Shown: piece after piece, positions 24,454-37,443 of the stretch | Layout of the letters: every line of letters begins with the position of its first letter | How positions within the stretch are numbered: position 1 is the stretch's first letter | The notes under the pieces: generated by a model | The model's database searches: none | The model's input: only the letters and a program-made list of their open reading frames with translations | Told to the model about the DNA's origin: nothing | DNA from: Pseudomonas maumuensis | GTDB taxonomy: Bacteria; Pseudomonadota; Gammaproteobacteria; Pseudomonadales; Pseudomonadaceae | DNA length: 64,000 bases | Assembly: GCF_019139675.1 (NCBI RefSeq) | Contig: NZ_CP077077.1 | Span: 4,712,001-4,776,000, forward strand | Direction: 5' to 3' | Position numbers and translations under genes: made by a program

Positions 24454-25820
24454 TAATGTTTCTCCCCGCTGGCACCGCACAGTGCGGCCACGACGTTTTC
24501 CATCGCAGCGCTGCGCGAGCCCTTGATCAAGATAGTGGTGTCGCTGGCGGTCTCGGCCTTGACGGCTTCGATCAGCTCAGCTTGAGTGGCGAAATGGCGA
24601 CCATTGGTACCGAATGCCTGAACGGCGTAGGCCATATTGGTGCCCACCGCGTACAGCGCATCGACCTTGCCACGTGCATAGTCACCTACCTGGCGGTGAC
24701 CTTCCTCGGCCCATTGCCCCAGTTCGCCGATATCCCCGAGCACCAGGACGGTGCGGCCGGAAAAGCCGGCGAGTATATCAATGGCGGCACACATCGAGGT
24801 GGGATTTGCGTTGTAGCTGTCGTCGATCACCCGCGCGCCGCTAGGCGCAATCTGCGCAACGGTACGGCCCTTGACCGGTTGCACGGCGCCAAGGCCGGCG
24901 GCGATGCCGCTCAGGCTCAGACCAACGGCATAGGCTGCGGCGGCGGCGGCCAGGGCGTTGCTGACGTTATGGATGCCGAGCAGGTTCAGTTGCACCGGGA
25001 CGCTGCCGTCCGGGCCGTGCAGGGTGAACGAGGGGCAGCCACGGGCGTCGCGGCCGATATCGCTGGCGTGGAAGTCGGCCTGCGGATTGTCCAGCGCGAA
25101 GCTGAGAACACGGTGCTGCCCGGCGCGCCGGCGCCAGATGTCGAACGCCTTGTCGGCCAGGTTGAGGATGGCCGTGCCGCCCTCGCCCAGGCCTTCGAGG
25201 ATCTCGCCCTTGGCCTCGACGATCTTCTCCGGGCCGCCGAACTCGCCAACGTGGGCGGTACCGGCGTTGTTGATGATGACTACCTGCGGCCGGGTCAGGC
25301 CGACGGTGTAGCGGATCTCGCCGATGCGCGAGGCACCCAGTTCGATCACCGCGGCGCTGTGCTCCGGGGCGATCTCCAGCAGGGTCAGCGGTGCGCCGAG
25401 GTCGTTGTTGAGGTTGCCACGGGTGGCATGCACCGGCCCGCGGGTACGCAGGATCGCGGCGAGCATTTCCTTGACCGTAGTCTTGCCGCTGGAGCCGGTG
25501 ATGGCCACCACCGGCTTGTCGAAGGCTGCACGATTCAGCGCACCGAGCTGGCCAAGCGCTACGCGGCAGTCGGCGACCACCAGTTGCGGCAGATCGACAC
25601 CGGCGATTTCGCGCTCGACCAGCGCGGCGACCGCCCCCTTGGCCTTCACATCGGCCAGGTAGTCATGGCCATCGAAGCGCGGCCCGCTGAGGGCGACGAA
25701 CAGTTGACCGGCAGCGACGCTGCGGCTGTCGATGCTGACGCCGGTGAAGCTGGCGTCGGCGCCTGCCAGGCGCGCATTCAAGGCAGCAGTCAACTGGCTG
25801 AGCATCATGGGCTTAAGCAT
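24453..25820 (-). CDS. murF: UDP-MurNAc-tripeptide--D-alanyl-D-alanine ligase
   Basis: A 455-residue Mur ligase that adds the D-Ala-D-Ala made by DdlB. The ATP loop is [28 protein letters not shown] and [14 protein letters not shown] are typical of MurF. The start at 25820 overlaps the murE stop by 8 bases; the longer frame would extend further into murE. It acts in the cytoplasm just before MraY. Confidence 0.97.
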   Translation of the reverse strand: MLKPMMLSQLTAALNARLAGADASFTGVSIDSRSVAAGQLFVALSGPRFDGHDYLADVKAKGAVAALVEREIAGVDLPQLVVADCRVALGQLGALNRAAFDKPVVAITGSSGKTTVKEMLAAILRTRGPVHATRGNLNNDLGAPLTLLEIAPEHSAAVIELGASRIGEIRYTVGLTRPQVVIINNAGTAHVGEFGGPEKIVEAKGEILEGLGEGGTAILNLADKAFDIWRRRAGQHRVLSFALDNPQADFHASDIGRDARGCPSFTLHGPDGSVPVQLNLLGIHNVSNALAAAAAAYAVGLSLSGIAAGLGAVQPVKGRTVAQIAPSGARVIDDSYNANPTSMCAAIDILAGFSGRTVLVLGDIGELGQWAEEGHRQVGDYARGKVDALYAVGTNMAYAVQAFGTNGRHFATQAELIEAVKAETASDTTILIKGSRSAAMENVVAALCGASGEKH

Positions 25821-27275
25821 GTGGAGCCTCCCAGGCGGCAAGGGCCTTCTCGGCTTCGACCAGATCGGAGAAGTCATGGCGCTCGCCATTGATCTCCTGG
25901 TAATCCTCGTGGCCCTTGCCGGCCAGGACGATCACATCCTCGGCAGCAGCAGTGGCGACCAGGTGGGCAATGGCCTGGCCACGGCCAGCGACGAATTCCA
26001 CGCTGTCGGGCTGGGCAAAGCCGGGGCGAATGTCATCGAAGATGCGCTGCGGATCCTCGGTACGCGGGTTGTCATCAGTCACCAGCACACGATCGGCCAG
26101 GCGCTCGGCGACTGCCGCCATCAGCGGGCGCTTGCCGGCGTCACGGTCACCACCACAGCCGAACAGGCACAGCAACTTGCCGTGGGCGTGCGGGCGCAAT
26201 GCCTCGAGCACCTTTTCCAGGGCATCCGGGGTGTGGGCGTAGTCGACCACCACCAACGGCTTTTTACCGCCACCCAGGCGCTGCATGCGGCCGACCGGCC
26301 CATGCAGTTGCGGGGTGACCTTGAGAATTTCGTCCAGCGGGTAATCCAGCGCCATCAGCGTGGCTACCGCCGCCAGCATGTTGCTCAGATTGAAACGCCC
26401 CAGCAGGCGGCTACGCAGGACATGCTCACCCTGTGGGGTAACGATCACGGCGCGCACGCCATCATCGTTGAAGACTGCCTCTTTGCAGAACAGCGTCGCC
26501 GCCGAATCCTGCAGGCTGTAGCAGATCAGGCGCGATGTGGCAGGAGCGTCTGCCAGGCGACGCCCAAAGTCATCATCCAGGTTGACCACCCGGGCACGCA
26601 GGCTCGACCAGGCGAACAACTTGGCCTTGGCGGCCTCGTAGGCCTCCATGCTGCCGTGGTAGTCCAAGTGGTCGCGGGACAGGTTGGTCATCACCGCGAT
26701 ATCGAAGTCCAGCGCGGCGACCCGACCCTGCTCGAGCGCATGGGAGGATACCTCCATGGCCACGGCCTTGGCCCCGCCCTTCTTCAGGTCGCCCAAGGTC
26801 GATTGCACAGCGATCGGGTCCGGCGTGGTCAGGCGGCCGCTCTGCAGTTCGCCATAAAAGCCGGTGCCGAGGGTGCCGATCAGGCCACAGCGCTTGCCCA
26901 GGGCGTCAAGCGCCTGGGCCAGCAGTTGGGTCACGCTGGTCTTGCCGTTGGTACCAGTCACGCCGACCAGGTCGAGCTGACGACTTGGCTCGCCATAGAA
27001 GCGCCCGGCAATCTGCGACAACTGGCCGATCAGGCCCTTGACCGGAATCAGAGGCGCATCAGTGAGCGGCAGCACGCTGGCGCCCTGCTCTTCATAGGCC
27101 ACCGCAGCGGCGCCACGGGCCAGGGCATCGGCAATATGCGCGCGGCCATCGACCTTGGCTCCCGGCACCGCCAGGAACAGGTCACCCGGACGCACGGCGC
27201 GGCTGTCCAGGGTCAGCTCGCGGATCAACGGATCGCGGCTGGCATGGGCGAACAGTTTACTCAATGGCATCGTCA

Positions 27276-27276
<1 letters not shown>
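25813..27276 (-). CDS. murE: UDP-MurNAc-L-Ala-D-Glu--meso-diaminopimelate ligase
   Basis: A 487-residue Mur ligase. The ATP loop is VTGTNGKTSVTQLL, and DNPR in VTDDNPRTEDP is the signature for meso-diaminopimelate rather than lysine. YHGSMEAYEAAKAKLF follows NLSRDHLD as expected. The ATG at 27276 shares a base with the ftsI stop (TGATG) and has GGGAGG nine bases upstream; ATG at 27270 is also possible. Confidence 0.97.
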
Positions 27277-29292
<2,016 letters not shown>

Positions 29293-29296
<4 letters not shown>

Positions 29297-30240
29297 CGCA
29301 ATTTCTCCGCTACCCGCATGACGGCGCTACGCGACCGCGGGTTGGCCTTGAGTTCGGCTTCGGAGGCGAACTGCGCCTTGCCGATCAATTTGATCTTCGG
29401 CTCGAAGGCCTTGTGCTGGACCGGCAGGTTGCGCGGCAAATTGTCTGCCTCGCCCTTGACCAGCTTGCGCATGAACAGTTTGACGATACGGTCTTCCAAC
29501 GAGTGGAAGCTGATCACTGCCAGGCGGCCACCCACCTCAAGGGCGTCGAGCGCGGCTTCAAGGCCGGTCTCGAGGTCGCCAAGCTCGTTGTTGACATGGA
29601 TACGCAGGCCCTGGAAGGCGCGGGTCGCAGGGTTCTTGCCCTTTTCCCAGGCCGGGTTGGCGACCTTGAGCACTTCCGCCAGGTCGGCGGTACGGGTGAA
29701 CGGCTGCTTCTCGCGACGCTCGACCACCGCGCGCGCCATACGACCGGCGAAGCGCTCCTCGCCGTACTCCTTGAACACGCGGGCAATCTCTTCGACGGGG
29801 GCGGTGGCGACGAACTCGGCGGCGCTGATGCCCTGGCCCGGGTTCATGCGCATGTCCAGCGGGCCGTCGTTAAGGAAGCTGAAGCCACGCTCGGGGTCGT
29901 CCAGTTGCGGCGAGGATACGCCCAGGTCGAGCAGGATACCGCTGACCTTGCCATCCAGGCCGCGGGCGCGCACCTCGTCGCCGAGTTCGGCAAAGCTGCG
30001 CTGCACAATGACAAAGCGGCCGTCTTCGGCCGCCAGCGCTTGCCCGGTGGCAATCGCCTGAGGATCCTTGTCGAACCCCAGCAACCGCCCTTGCGGCCCG
30101 AGCTTGCTGAGGATCAGGCGGCTGTGGCCGCCACGCCCGAAGGTGCCGTCCAGATAGCAACCGTCGGCGCGCAGGGCCAATGCCTCGACGGCTTCGTCGA
30201 GGAGGACGGTGATGTGGTTGAAGCCGCTATCTATTGTCAC
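29293..30240 (-). CDS. rsmH: 16S rRNA (cytosine-1402-N4) methyltransferase
   Basis: A 315-residue SAM-dependent methyltransferase (formerly MraW). [13 protein letters not shown] near residue 33 is the SAM-binding loop, and [21 protein letters not shown] is the catalytic-site region. It methylates C1402 in the ribosomal P site; RsmI, also encoded in this window near 31.4 kb, adds the 2'-O-methyl group to the same nucleotide. It overlaps mraZ and ftsL by 4 bases each. Confidence 0.98.
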
Positions 30241-30692
30241 AGGATCAGGTCACGCAAATCATCGGGCATGGCGCCCGGTTGTTGAATAGCTGCAAGGTCG
30301 GCTGCCGAAACCGCGTTCCAGGCATCCTCGTCCCACAGCTGGAATTTGTTCAGCTGCCCCACCAACATCGCCTTCTTGTCCAACTTGGCGTACTCACGCA
30401 GGCGCGGCGGCACCAGGAAACGCCCGCTGCCATCGAGCTCCAGGTCCACCGCATTACCAATCAGCAATCGCTGCAGGCGACGGTTTTCCTCACGCAGCGA
30501 CGGCAAGGCACGCAACTTGGCTTCTATCTGTTCCCACTCATCGAGGGGGTAAACACACAAGCAGGGGTCAACGGCGTCGATGGTCACGATCAGTTGACCA
30601 TTGCAACGCGAATCGAGCTCGTCACGGTACCGGCTCGGCATGGCGAGACGGCCCTTGGCATCGAGGCTGACGGCGTTGGCTCCGCGGAACAC
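30237..30692 (-). CDS. mraZ: Transcriptional regulator MraZ
   Basis: A 151-residue protein of two AbrB-like repeats, each with the DNA-binding signature ([15 protein letters not shown] near residue 9; [15 protein letters not shown] near 88). MraZ represses its own operon by binding spaced TGGGN-type repeats. The start is taken as GTG at 30692, with GGGGA upstream, since P. aeruginosa MraZ begins MFRGANA at this point; a longer frame would start at an ATG at 30710 inside the leader. First gene of the dcw cluster. Confidence 0.96.
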   Translation of the reverse strand: MFRGANAVSLDAKGRLAMPSRYRDELDSRCNGQLIVTIDAVDPCLCVYPLDEWEQIEAKLRALPSLREENRRLQRLLIGNAVDLELDGSGRFLVPPRLREYAKLDKKAMLVGQLNKFQLWDEDAWNAVSAADLAAIQQPGAMPDDLRDLIL

Positions 30693-30724
30693 GGCTGCGA
30701 TTCCCCACAATGTTAGCTTTTTTG

Positions 30725-30760
30725 TGCCAGAAAACCCACTTCATCCCACTTTCTGCCACT
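30725..30760 (-). promoter_or_regulatory. MraZ-box operator (10-bp-spaced repeats)
   Basis: Read on the minus strand, AGTGGC, AGTGGG and AGTGGG occur at exact 10-base intervals (ends at 30760, 30750, 30740), followed by a weaker CTGGCA at the next interval. This is the arrangement known for MraZ operators: direct repeats one helix turn apart between the promoter and the mraZ start. Confidence 0.85.
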
Positions 30761-30767
30761 TGCGCAC

Positions 30768-30797
30768 ACTATAGGAATCCGCCCGCCACACCGTCAA
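30768..30797 (-). promoter_or_regulatory. dcw cluster promoter (Pmra)
   Basis: TTGACG (30797-30792) and TATAGT (30773-30768) on the minus strand are separated by 18 bases. Transcription would start near 30761, right at the MraZ boxes. The next 200 bases up to rnpB are AT-rich and hold no gene that I can see. Confidence 0.75.
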
Positions 30798-31001
30798 GGC
30801 ACGTTCATAGGGAAATCCCTTACAGGACGGCGATTTAGCTCAACAAAGGAAGGTGGAAGGAGTACAAGAGAGAAAAACTGACGGAAAAAATCAAGCACAC
30901 TCAAGTGGATAGAGTGGGAAGTTAAAGTAAATTATTAAGAGTAAGATTTTTTCGGTATTACCAGGACGCATCTGCTATCGATTCAAGCAGGAAAGGAAGA
31001 G

Positions 31002-31362
31002 GTGGAGAGTCGATCTGTAAGCCGGGTTTTGTCGAGGACAGTCATTCCTCTACGACGGCCATCACTGGACGCCTCTAGCAACCTACCCGGTTCCGACGCG
31101 GGCCACGCCGTATGGAACCCTATTTGGTCTTGCTCCGAGTGGGGTTTACCTAGCCACGGACTGTTGCCAGCCGTGCGGTGCGCTCTTACCGCACCTTTTC
31201 ACCCTTACCGGCACCGAAGTGCTTAGGCGGTTGTTTTCTGTGGCACTTTCCGTAGGCTCGCGCCTCCCAGGCGTTACCTGGCACTCTGCCCTATGGAGCC
31301 CGGACTTTCCTCCCCCGCCTTTTGCGGAACAAAAGACGGCAGCGACTGTCCGATCGACTCTC
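31002..31362 (-). ncRNA. rnpB: RNase P RNA (type A)
   Basis: The minus strand reads as a bacterial type A RNase P RNA of about 360 nucleotides: GAGGAAAGTCCGGGCTCC and the CATAGGGCAGAGTGCCAGGT segment near the 5' part, GGTAAGGGTGAAAAGGTGCG and GTAAGAGCGCACCG in the middle, and ATGACTGTCCTCGACA near the 3' end. The termini GAGTCGATC and GATCGACTC pair to form helix P1. It processes the 5' ends of tRNA precursors with the RnpA protein. End points are estimated from the P1 pairing and may be off by a few bases. Confidence 0.96.
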
Positions 31363-31370
31363 CGCGAGCA

Positions 31371-31399
31371 AGGTTACCGGTAGCCACGCTCAAGAACAA
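31371..31399 (-). promoter_or_regulatory. Candidate rnpB promoter
   Basis: TTGTTC (31399-31394), a 17-base spacer and TAACCT (31376-31371) lie 9 bases before the predicted RNA 5' end on the minus strand. Spacing is right; the -10 is a weak match. Confidence 0.4.
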
Positions 31400-31428
31400 G
31401 CGGCGCGATGAATAATACCATTGCGCCA

Positions 31429-32304
31429 CTATTGGGATTTCTGCTTTTCCAGGGCCAACTGATAGAGCAGATTCTTGCGCACGCCAGTAATCTCGGCAGC
31501 CAATGCCGCAGCCTTTTTCAGTGGCAACTCCGCCAGCAGCAGGTCCAGTACCCGCTGCGCCTCGGCGCTGATCGCCTGCTCACCCTCCGGCGCACTCCAG
31601 CCAGCCACCAACACCACACATTCACCACGCTGCTGGTTGCTGTCGCCCTGTACGAATGCGCGCAACTCGGCCAGCGGTAAGCCTTTGAGGGTCTCGAAGG
31701 TCTTGGTGATCTCGCGCGCCAGCAGCGCCGGGCGCTCGCCGCCGAACACCGCCTCCATGTCTTCAAGGCACTCGAGGATCCGGTGTGGCGCCTCGTAGAA
31801 GATCAGGGTGCGCGGCTCTTCCTTGACCTGCTCCAGACGCGCACGGCGCCCGGCGGCTTTGGCCGGCAGGAAGCCTTCGAAGATGAAGCGGTCCGACGGC
31901 AACCCTGCCGCCGACAGCGCGGCGATCAACGCACAGGCACCCGGCACCGGCACCACCTGCACGCCCGCAGCACGCGCCTGGCGCACCAGGTGATAGCCCG
32001 GATCGGAAATCAGCGGCGTGCCGGCATCGGACACCAGCGCCACATCGTCGCCAGCCAGCAGGCGGGTGATGAAGCGCCCGCCCTCGTCACGCTCGTTGTG
32101 CTCATGGCAAGCGGCCAGCGGCGTGTCGATGCCGAAGTGTTGCAGCAGGCGCACCGAGTGACGGGTGTCCTCGGCGGCGATCAGACTGACATCCGCCAGC
32201 ACCTTCAGCGCCCGGGCGCTCATGTCGTCGAGGTTGCCGATGGGCGTGGCAACGACGTAAAGCTTGCCCAACGTGGATTTCGAAACCCCTGCAACATCAG
32301 TCAC
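31429..32304 (-). CDS. rsmI: 16S rRNA (cytidine-1402-2'-O) methyltransferase
   Basis: About 291 residues with the tetrapyrrole-methylase fold: [19 protein letters not shown] at the N-terminus, [26 protein letters not shown] and [19 protein letters not shown]. RsmI methylates C1402 together with RsmH. The GTG at 32304 is preferred because AGG lies 8 bases upstream; an in-frame GTG at 32313 is an alternative. It is divergent from lpoA, the same arrangement as E. coli yraL-lpoA. Confidence 0.95.
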   Translation of the reverse strand: MTDVAGVSKSTLGKLYVVATPIGNLDDMSARALKVLADVSLIAAEDTRHSVRLLQHFGIDTPLAACHEHNERDEGGRFITRLLAGDDVALVSDAGTPLISDPGYHLVRQARAAGVQVVPVPGACALIAALSAAGLPSDRFIFEGFLPAKAAGRRARLEQVKEEPRTLIFYEAPHRILECLEDMEAVFGGERPALLAREITKTFETLKGLPLAELRAFVQGDSNQQRGECVVLVAGWSAPEGEQAISAEAQRVLDLLLAELPLKKAAALAAEITGVRKNLLYQLALEKQKSQ

Positions 32305-32492
32305 TGCGCACACCTGCTTTCCGGATCAAAGGTCGCCATTGTAGCCCGAGCACCGGTAACAGGGCGCAAAGAACTTCGCCCCGGGCACACCACGGGCCAC
32401 CTATAGTGAAGGTTCGTTGTCGGCGAGATCGCGCCGTGCCCCCCGCTTGGGTACAATTGCCGGCCAACTTGATCGAGTAACAGGACCTTTAC

Positions 32493-34310
32493 ATGATCGC
32501 TTGTCTGCGGCTGCTCACAGCCCTCTGCCTCGCTGCCCTGCTGGCAGCCTGCGCCAGCTCGCCCTCATCCAGCCTGGGCGAACTGCCACGCACCCCGGAC
32601 GCCAGCATCGAGCAACTGCTCGAGAAGGCGGCCTCCAGCAAGTCCGCCGAGGATGCAGCCCTGCTGCGCTTGAGCGCCGCGGACCTGGCATACAAGCAAA
32701 AGGACTTCCCACGCGCCGCGCGGATTCTCGAGCAGGTCTCGCTGGAGCCGCTCAAGCCCGCCCAGCAGGTGTTCGCCTCCACCCTGGCCGCCGAGCTCGC
32801 CATGAGCCGCAACCAGCCCAAGGCCGCCCTGACCGCCCTCGCCCACCCGAGCCTGCAACGCGTCGGCGAACTACCGACCGAGCAGCAGGTCCGCACCTAC
32901 AGCGTTCACGCCGCCGCCCTCGAAGCGGACGGCCAGGCCCTGGCCGCCGCCCAGCAGCGCGTACTGCTGGCCCCCCAGCTCAGTGGCCAGGCTGCCGCTG
33001 GCAACAATGACGCGATCTGGGCCCTGGTCGCCTCGCTGCCCGCCGAGCAGCTGCAGCAACCGGCCACCAACGAGACACTGGCCGGCTGGACCAGCCTGGC
33101 CCTGGCCGTGAAGCGCGCCGGCACCCTCGAACAACAACAGGCCGCCATCGACACCTGGCGCCAGCAGCACTCCGAGCACCCGGCGGCCAAGCAATTGCCG
33201 ACAGCCCTGGTCAAACTCAAGGAGCTGGCCAGCCAGCCACTGACTAAGATCGCCCTGCTGCTACCCCAGGAAGGTGCCCTGGCCGGCGTCGCCCGAGCCC
33301 TGCGTGACGGCTTCATGGCCGCTCACTTCCAGGCCCAGCAAGGTGGCCAGCCCGCCCCTGCAGTACAAGTGTTCGACAGCTCGCGCATCACCTCGCTCGA
33401 CGACTTCTACCGCCAAGCCCAGGCTGCCGGCGTGCAACTGGTGGTCGGCCCGCTGGAAAAGCCGCTGGTCAAGAAACTCGCCGCCTACCCGCAACTGCCT
33501 ATCACCACCCTGGCCCTGAATTACGCCGACGCCGGCCAGAAAGCGCCGCCACAACTGTTCCAGTTCGGCCTGGCCGCCGAGGACGAAGCCCGCGAAGTGG
33601 CACGCCGTGCCCGCGCCGATGGCATGGTTCGCGCCGTGGCCCTGGTACCGAGCGGTGAATGGGGCGACCGCGTGCTCGCCGCCTTCCGCCAGGACTGGGA
33701 AGGCAATGGCGGCACCCTGATCACCGCGCAGCGTATCGCCCAGCCCGTCGCCCTCGCCCAACAGATCGCCGATCTGTTCCAGCTGCGCCAGAGCGAAGGC
33801 CGCGCCAAGAGCCTGCAGAGCACCGTCGGCGGCACCATCGCCGCGCAACCTTCGCGCCGCCAGGACATCGACTTCATCTTCCTCGCCTCGACGCCACAGC
33901 AGGCCCAGCAAATCAAGCCGACGCTGAACTTCCAGTACGCCGGCGACGTGCCGGTCTACGCCACCTCCAACCTGTACAGCGCCAGCGGTGACGTGAACCA
34001 GTACAACGACATGAACGGCATCCGCTTCTGCGAAACGCCTTGGCTGCTGGACACCACCAACAGCCTGCGTCAGCAAGTCGTGCAGCAGTGGCCCCAGGCC
34101 GCCGGCAGCCTCGGTCGCCTGTACGCCATGGGCGTCGACGCCTACAGCCTGGCTCCGCGCCTGGGTCAGCTCAAGGCACTGCCGGACAACCGCATCGAAG
34201 GCCTGTCCGGTAGCCTGAGCATGAACCCCAGCCAGCGCATCGAACGCCAGCTGCCATGGGCCGAATTCGCCGGCGGCCAGGTCAAGCGCCTGCCGGACAC
34301 CCCTCGCTGA
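32493..34310 (+). CDS. lpoA: Penicillin-binding protein activator LpoA (outer-membrane lipoprotein)
   Basis: A 605-residue protein. Residues 1-20 form a lipoprotein signal with lipobox LAAC and Cys20. The N-terminal half is helical with TPR-like repeats (Ala/Leu-rich, up to about 240), and the C-terminal half resembles periplasmic binding proteins (IALLLPQEGALAGVARALRDG onwards). LpoA reaches from the outer membrane to stimulate PBP1a in E. coli. The gene order rsmI-lpoA-yraN-diaA-dolP is as in E. coli, which supports orthology. Its partner in this organism is not shown by the sequence. Confidence 0.93.
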   Translation: MIACLRLLTALCLAALLAACASSPSSSLGELPRTPDASIEQLLEKAASSKSAEDAALLRLSAADLAYKQKDFPRAARILEQVSLEPLKPAQQVFASTLAAELAMSRNQPKAALTALAHPSLQRVGELPTEQQVRTYSVHAAALEADGQALAAAQQRVLLAPQLSGQAAAGNNDAIWALVASLPAEQLQQPATNETLAGWTSLALAVKRAGTLEQQQAAIDTWRQQHSEHPAAKQLPTALVKLKELASQPLTKIALLLPQEGALAGVARALRDGFMAAHFQAQQGGQPAPAVQVFDSSRITSLDDFYRQAQAAGVQLVVGPLEKPLVKKLAAYPQLPITTLALNYADAGQKAPPQLFQFGLAAEDEAREVARRARADGMVRAVALVPSGEWGDRVLAAFRQDWEGNGGTLITAQRIAQPVALAQQIADLFQLRQSEGRAKSLQSTVGGTIAAQPSRRQDIDFIFLASTPQQAQQIKPTLNFQYAGDVPVYATSNLYSASGDVNQYNDMNGIRFCETPWLLDTTNSLRQQVVQQWPQAAGSLGRLYAMGVDAYSLAPRLGQLKALPDNRIEGLSGSLSMNPSQRIERQLPWAEFAGGQVKRLPDTPR

Positions 34311-34681
34311 TGCCCGGCGCATCGCCCAGCCTTGCCGGCCAGGCAGCCGAAGATCACGCCCTTGAATACCTTCAAGGGCAAGGTCTGCGGCTGCTGGAGC
34401 GCAACTGGCGATGCAAGGGGGGCGAGCTCGATCTGGTCATGCTCGATGCCGATACAGTAGTATTCGTCGAAGTCCGCTACCGGTTGCATGCGGAGTTCGG
34501 CGGAGCGCTCGCCAGTATCGATGGGCGCAAGCAGCAACGACTGGCGCTTGCCGCCAACCTCTTCCTGCAGCACGAACCCCGCTGGGCCACCCGACCCTGC
34601 CGCTTCGACGTTGTCGCCCTGCAGGGCCGGGGGCATGCGGGGCAACCGCTTCAATGGCTGAAAAATGCCTTCGAATGCTGA
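34310..34681 (+). CDS. yraN: YraN family protein (UPF0102, nuclease-like fold)
   Basis: A 123-residue protein with the UPF0102 pattern: AGQAAEDHALEYLQ at the N-terminus and GGELDLVMLDADTVVFVEVRYR, in which Glu, Asp and the EVR motif match the PD-(D/E)XK active site of Holliday-junction-resolvase-like folds. Its cellular role is unknown. The usual Lys of VEVK is Arg here. The ATG shares a base with the lpoA stop (TGATG), which sets the start. Confidence 0.92.
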   Translation: MPGASPSLAGQAAEDHALEYLQGQGLRLLERNWRCKGGELDLVMLDADTVVFVEVRYRLHAEFGGALASIDGRKQQRLALAANLFLQHEPRWATRPCRFDVVALQGRGHAGQPLQWLKNAFEC

Positions 34682-35937
<1,256 letters not shown>

Positions 35938-35994
35938 CTACCATGCGGCGGGTGTCGTGACACCCGCCTTTCCCTCTGATCCAGGAAGTACCCC

Positions 35995-36213
35995 ATGAAA
36001 AATCTGCTGCTGCCCGCCCTGCTGATCGGCACCTTCGCCACCCTGGCTGGCTGCTCCACTCCGAGCGTGATCACCCTCAACGATGGCCGCGAACTGCAGA
36101 CCACCGACACGCCGCATTTCGATCGCAATTCCGGTTTCTATGAGTTCAAGCAACTTGACGGCAAGCCGACCCGCATCAACAAGGACCAGGTTCAGAGCAT
36201 CAAAGACCTGTAA
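35995..36213 (+). CDS. Small YgdI/YgdR-family lipoprotein
   Basis: A 72-residue protein with a lipoprotein signal ending at Cys20 (LAGC) and a short SH3-like mature part (SVITLNDGRELQTTDTP, then GFYEFKQLDGKPTRINKDQV) characteristic of DUF903. Function of the family is unknown. It follows dolP by 57 bases, with AGGAAG upstream of the ATG, and ends at a terminator, so it is probably the last gene of the lpoA operon. Confidence 0.9.
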   Translation: MKNLLLPALLIGTFATLAGCSTPSVITLNDGRELQTTDTPHFDRNSGFYEFKQLDGKPTRINKDQVQSIKDL

Positions 36214-36228
36214 TTGCGGCAGTAATGA

Positions 36229-36257
36229 AAAAGGCGATCCCTGCGGATCGCCTTTTT
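36229..36257. terminator. Bidirectional terminator between the lpoA operon and sspB
   Basis: AAGGCGATCC and GGATCGCCTT pair around CTGC, with a T run on the plus strand after and an A run before, so the hairpin can end both the plus-strand lipoprotein gene and the minus-strand sspB. Confidence 0.88.
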
Positions 36258-36269
36258 TGTCTCTGCCTG

Positions 36270-36689
36270 TTACTTCACGACTTTCAGGCTCGGACGACCA
36301 CTGGGGCGCGGCGGCTCGGGCGGACCATCGTCATCCGGCTCGACGCCGTCGTCCTCAAGGTCATCCTCATCCGCGAGCGGCGGCTCCAGCTCGAACACCA
36401 TGCCCTGGCCATTCTCCCGGGCATAGATCCCCAGGATGGCACCAATCGGCACATACAGCGAGTGCGCCACGCCACCGAAGCGCCCTTCGAAGCTCACCGC
36501 CTCGTTGTCCATATGCAGGCTGCGCACGGCACTGGGGGAGATGTTCAGGACGATCTGGCCATCACTGGCGAAACCTTGTGGCACCTGGACCGCCGGGTAC
36601 TCGGCATTGACCAGCATATGGGGCGTGCAATCGTTGTCGACGATCCACTCGTACAGCGCGCGAACCAGATAGGGGCGACTGGAGTTCAT
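36270..36689 (-). CDS. sspB: ClpXP protease specificity-enhancing factor SspB
   Basis: A 139-residue adaptor that delivers ssrA-tagged proteins to ClpXP. The folded domain (SSRPYLVRALYEWIVDN to VFELEPP) is followed by a long acidic linker (DEDDLEDDGVEPDDD) and the C-terminal ClpX-binding peptide ending RPSLKVVK, which is the hallmark of SspB. The start at 36689 has GAGGAG 9 bases upstream. It lies 13 bases after sspA, as in E. coli. Confidence 0.97.
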   Translation of the reverse strand: MNSSRPYLVRALYEWIVDNDCTPHMLVNAEYPAVQVPQGFASDGQIVLNISPSAVRSLHMDNEAVSFEGRFGGVAHSLYVPIGAILGIYARENGQGMVFELEPPLADEDDLEDDGVEPDDDGPPEPPRPSGRPSLKVVK

Positions 36690-36702
36690 CAACGGCTCCT
36701 CT

Positions 36703-37326
36703 TTAAACCTTGCGCATTTCACGTTCAGTAGCAGACAGGCTCGCCTGGAAAGGCTCGCGGGCGAACTGTCGCTCCATGTAATCCAGCAGCGGCTTGGCCT
36801 GCCGCGGCAATTCGATACCCATCACCGGCAAGCGCCAGAGTATGGGCAGTAGACAGCAATCGAGCAGGCTCTGCTCCTCGCTCATGAAACAGGCCATTTC
36901 GCCGAAAAGCGGCGCAACGCCAGTCAGGCTCTCGCGCAACTCCTTGCGCGCCTGGGCCCGTGCCGCGTCGCTGCTGCGCGAGTCCAGTACGGTGTCGGCC
37001 AGGCTGCACCAGTCACGCTGGATGCGGTACATCAGCAGGCGAGTGTTGCCACGGGCCACCGGATAGACCGGCATCAGCGGCGGGTGCGGGTAACGCTCTT
37101 CGAGATACTCCATCACCACAGTCGACTCGTACAACGCCAGGTCACGATCGACCAGGGTCGGCAGACTGCCATAAGGATTCACTTCGACCAGCTTGGGCGG
37201 CAGGCGATTGCGGTCGACATCGATGATCTGCACCGCGACGCCTTTCTCCGCGAGCACCAGGCGTACCCGATGAGAGTAATGGTCAGCGGGGTCGGAATAG
37301 CAGGCTAACCTGTTGGTTGCGCCCAT
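36703..37326 (-). CDS. sspA: Stringent starvation protein A
   Basis: A 207-residue glutathione-transferase-like protein that binds RNA polymerase and alters transcription in stationary phase; it has no transferase activity in E. coli. The start region [22 protein letters not shown] and [20 protein letters not shown] are conserved. A strong GAGGAGG site precedes ATG 37326; the longer frame would overlap the upstream terminator. The promoter must lie in the 45 bases after that terminator or transcription must read through from petC. Confidence 0.96.
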   Translation of the reverse strand: MGATNRLACYSDPADHYSHRVRLVLAEKGVAVQIIDVDRNRLPPKLVEVNPYGSLPTLVDRDLALYESTVVMEYLEERYPHPPLMPVYPVARGNTRLLMYRIQRDWCSLADTVLDSRSSDAARAQARKELRESLTGVAPLFGEMACFMSEEQSLLDCCLLPILWRLPVMGIELPRQAKPLLDYMERQFAREPFQASLSATEREMRKV

Positions 37327-37367
37327 GTAGCGCCTCCTCGCACGGGATGCTTGTAAAACTGCAAATG

Positions 37368-37417
37368 AAAACGCGCCCGGGGCACCCCAGCGACTTGGCT
37401 GGGGCACCCCGGGCGCG
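37368..37417 (-). terminator. Strong terminator after petC
   Basis: A long hairpin (arms 37372-37391 and 37398-37417, 6-base loop) follows the petC stop and ends in TTTT on the minus strand. Two central positions pair only as G-U wobbles, and only in the minus-strand transcript; on plus they are mismatches. This supports use for petABC. Confidence 0.85.
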
Positions 37418-37443
37418 TTCAACTACCAGAAACTACTGCGTGA

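Noticed and set aside
31002..31226. A 74-codon frame inside the RNase P RNA gene
   Set aside because: The region is a structural RNA on the other strand with all conserved segments present.
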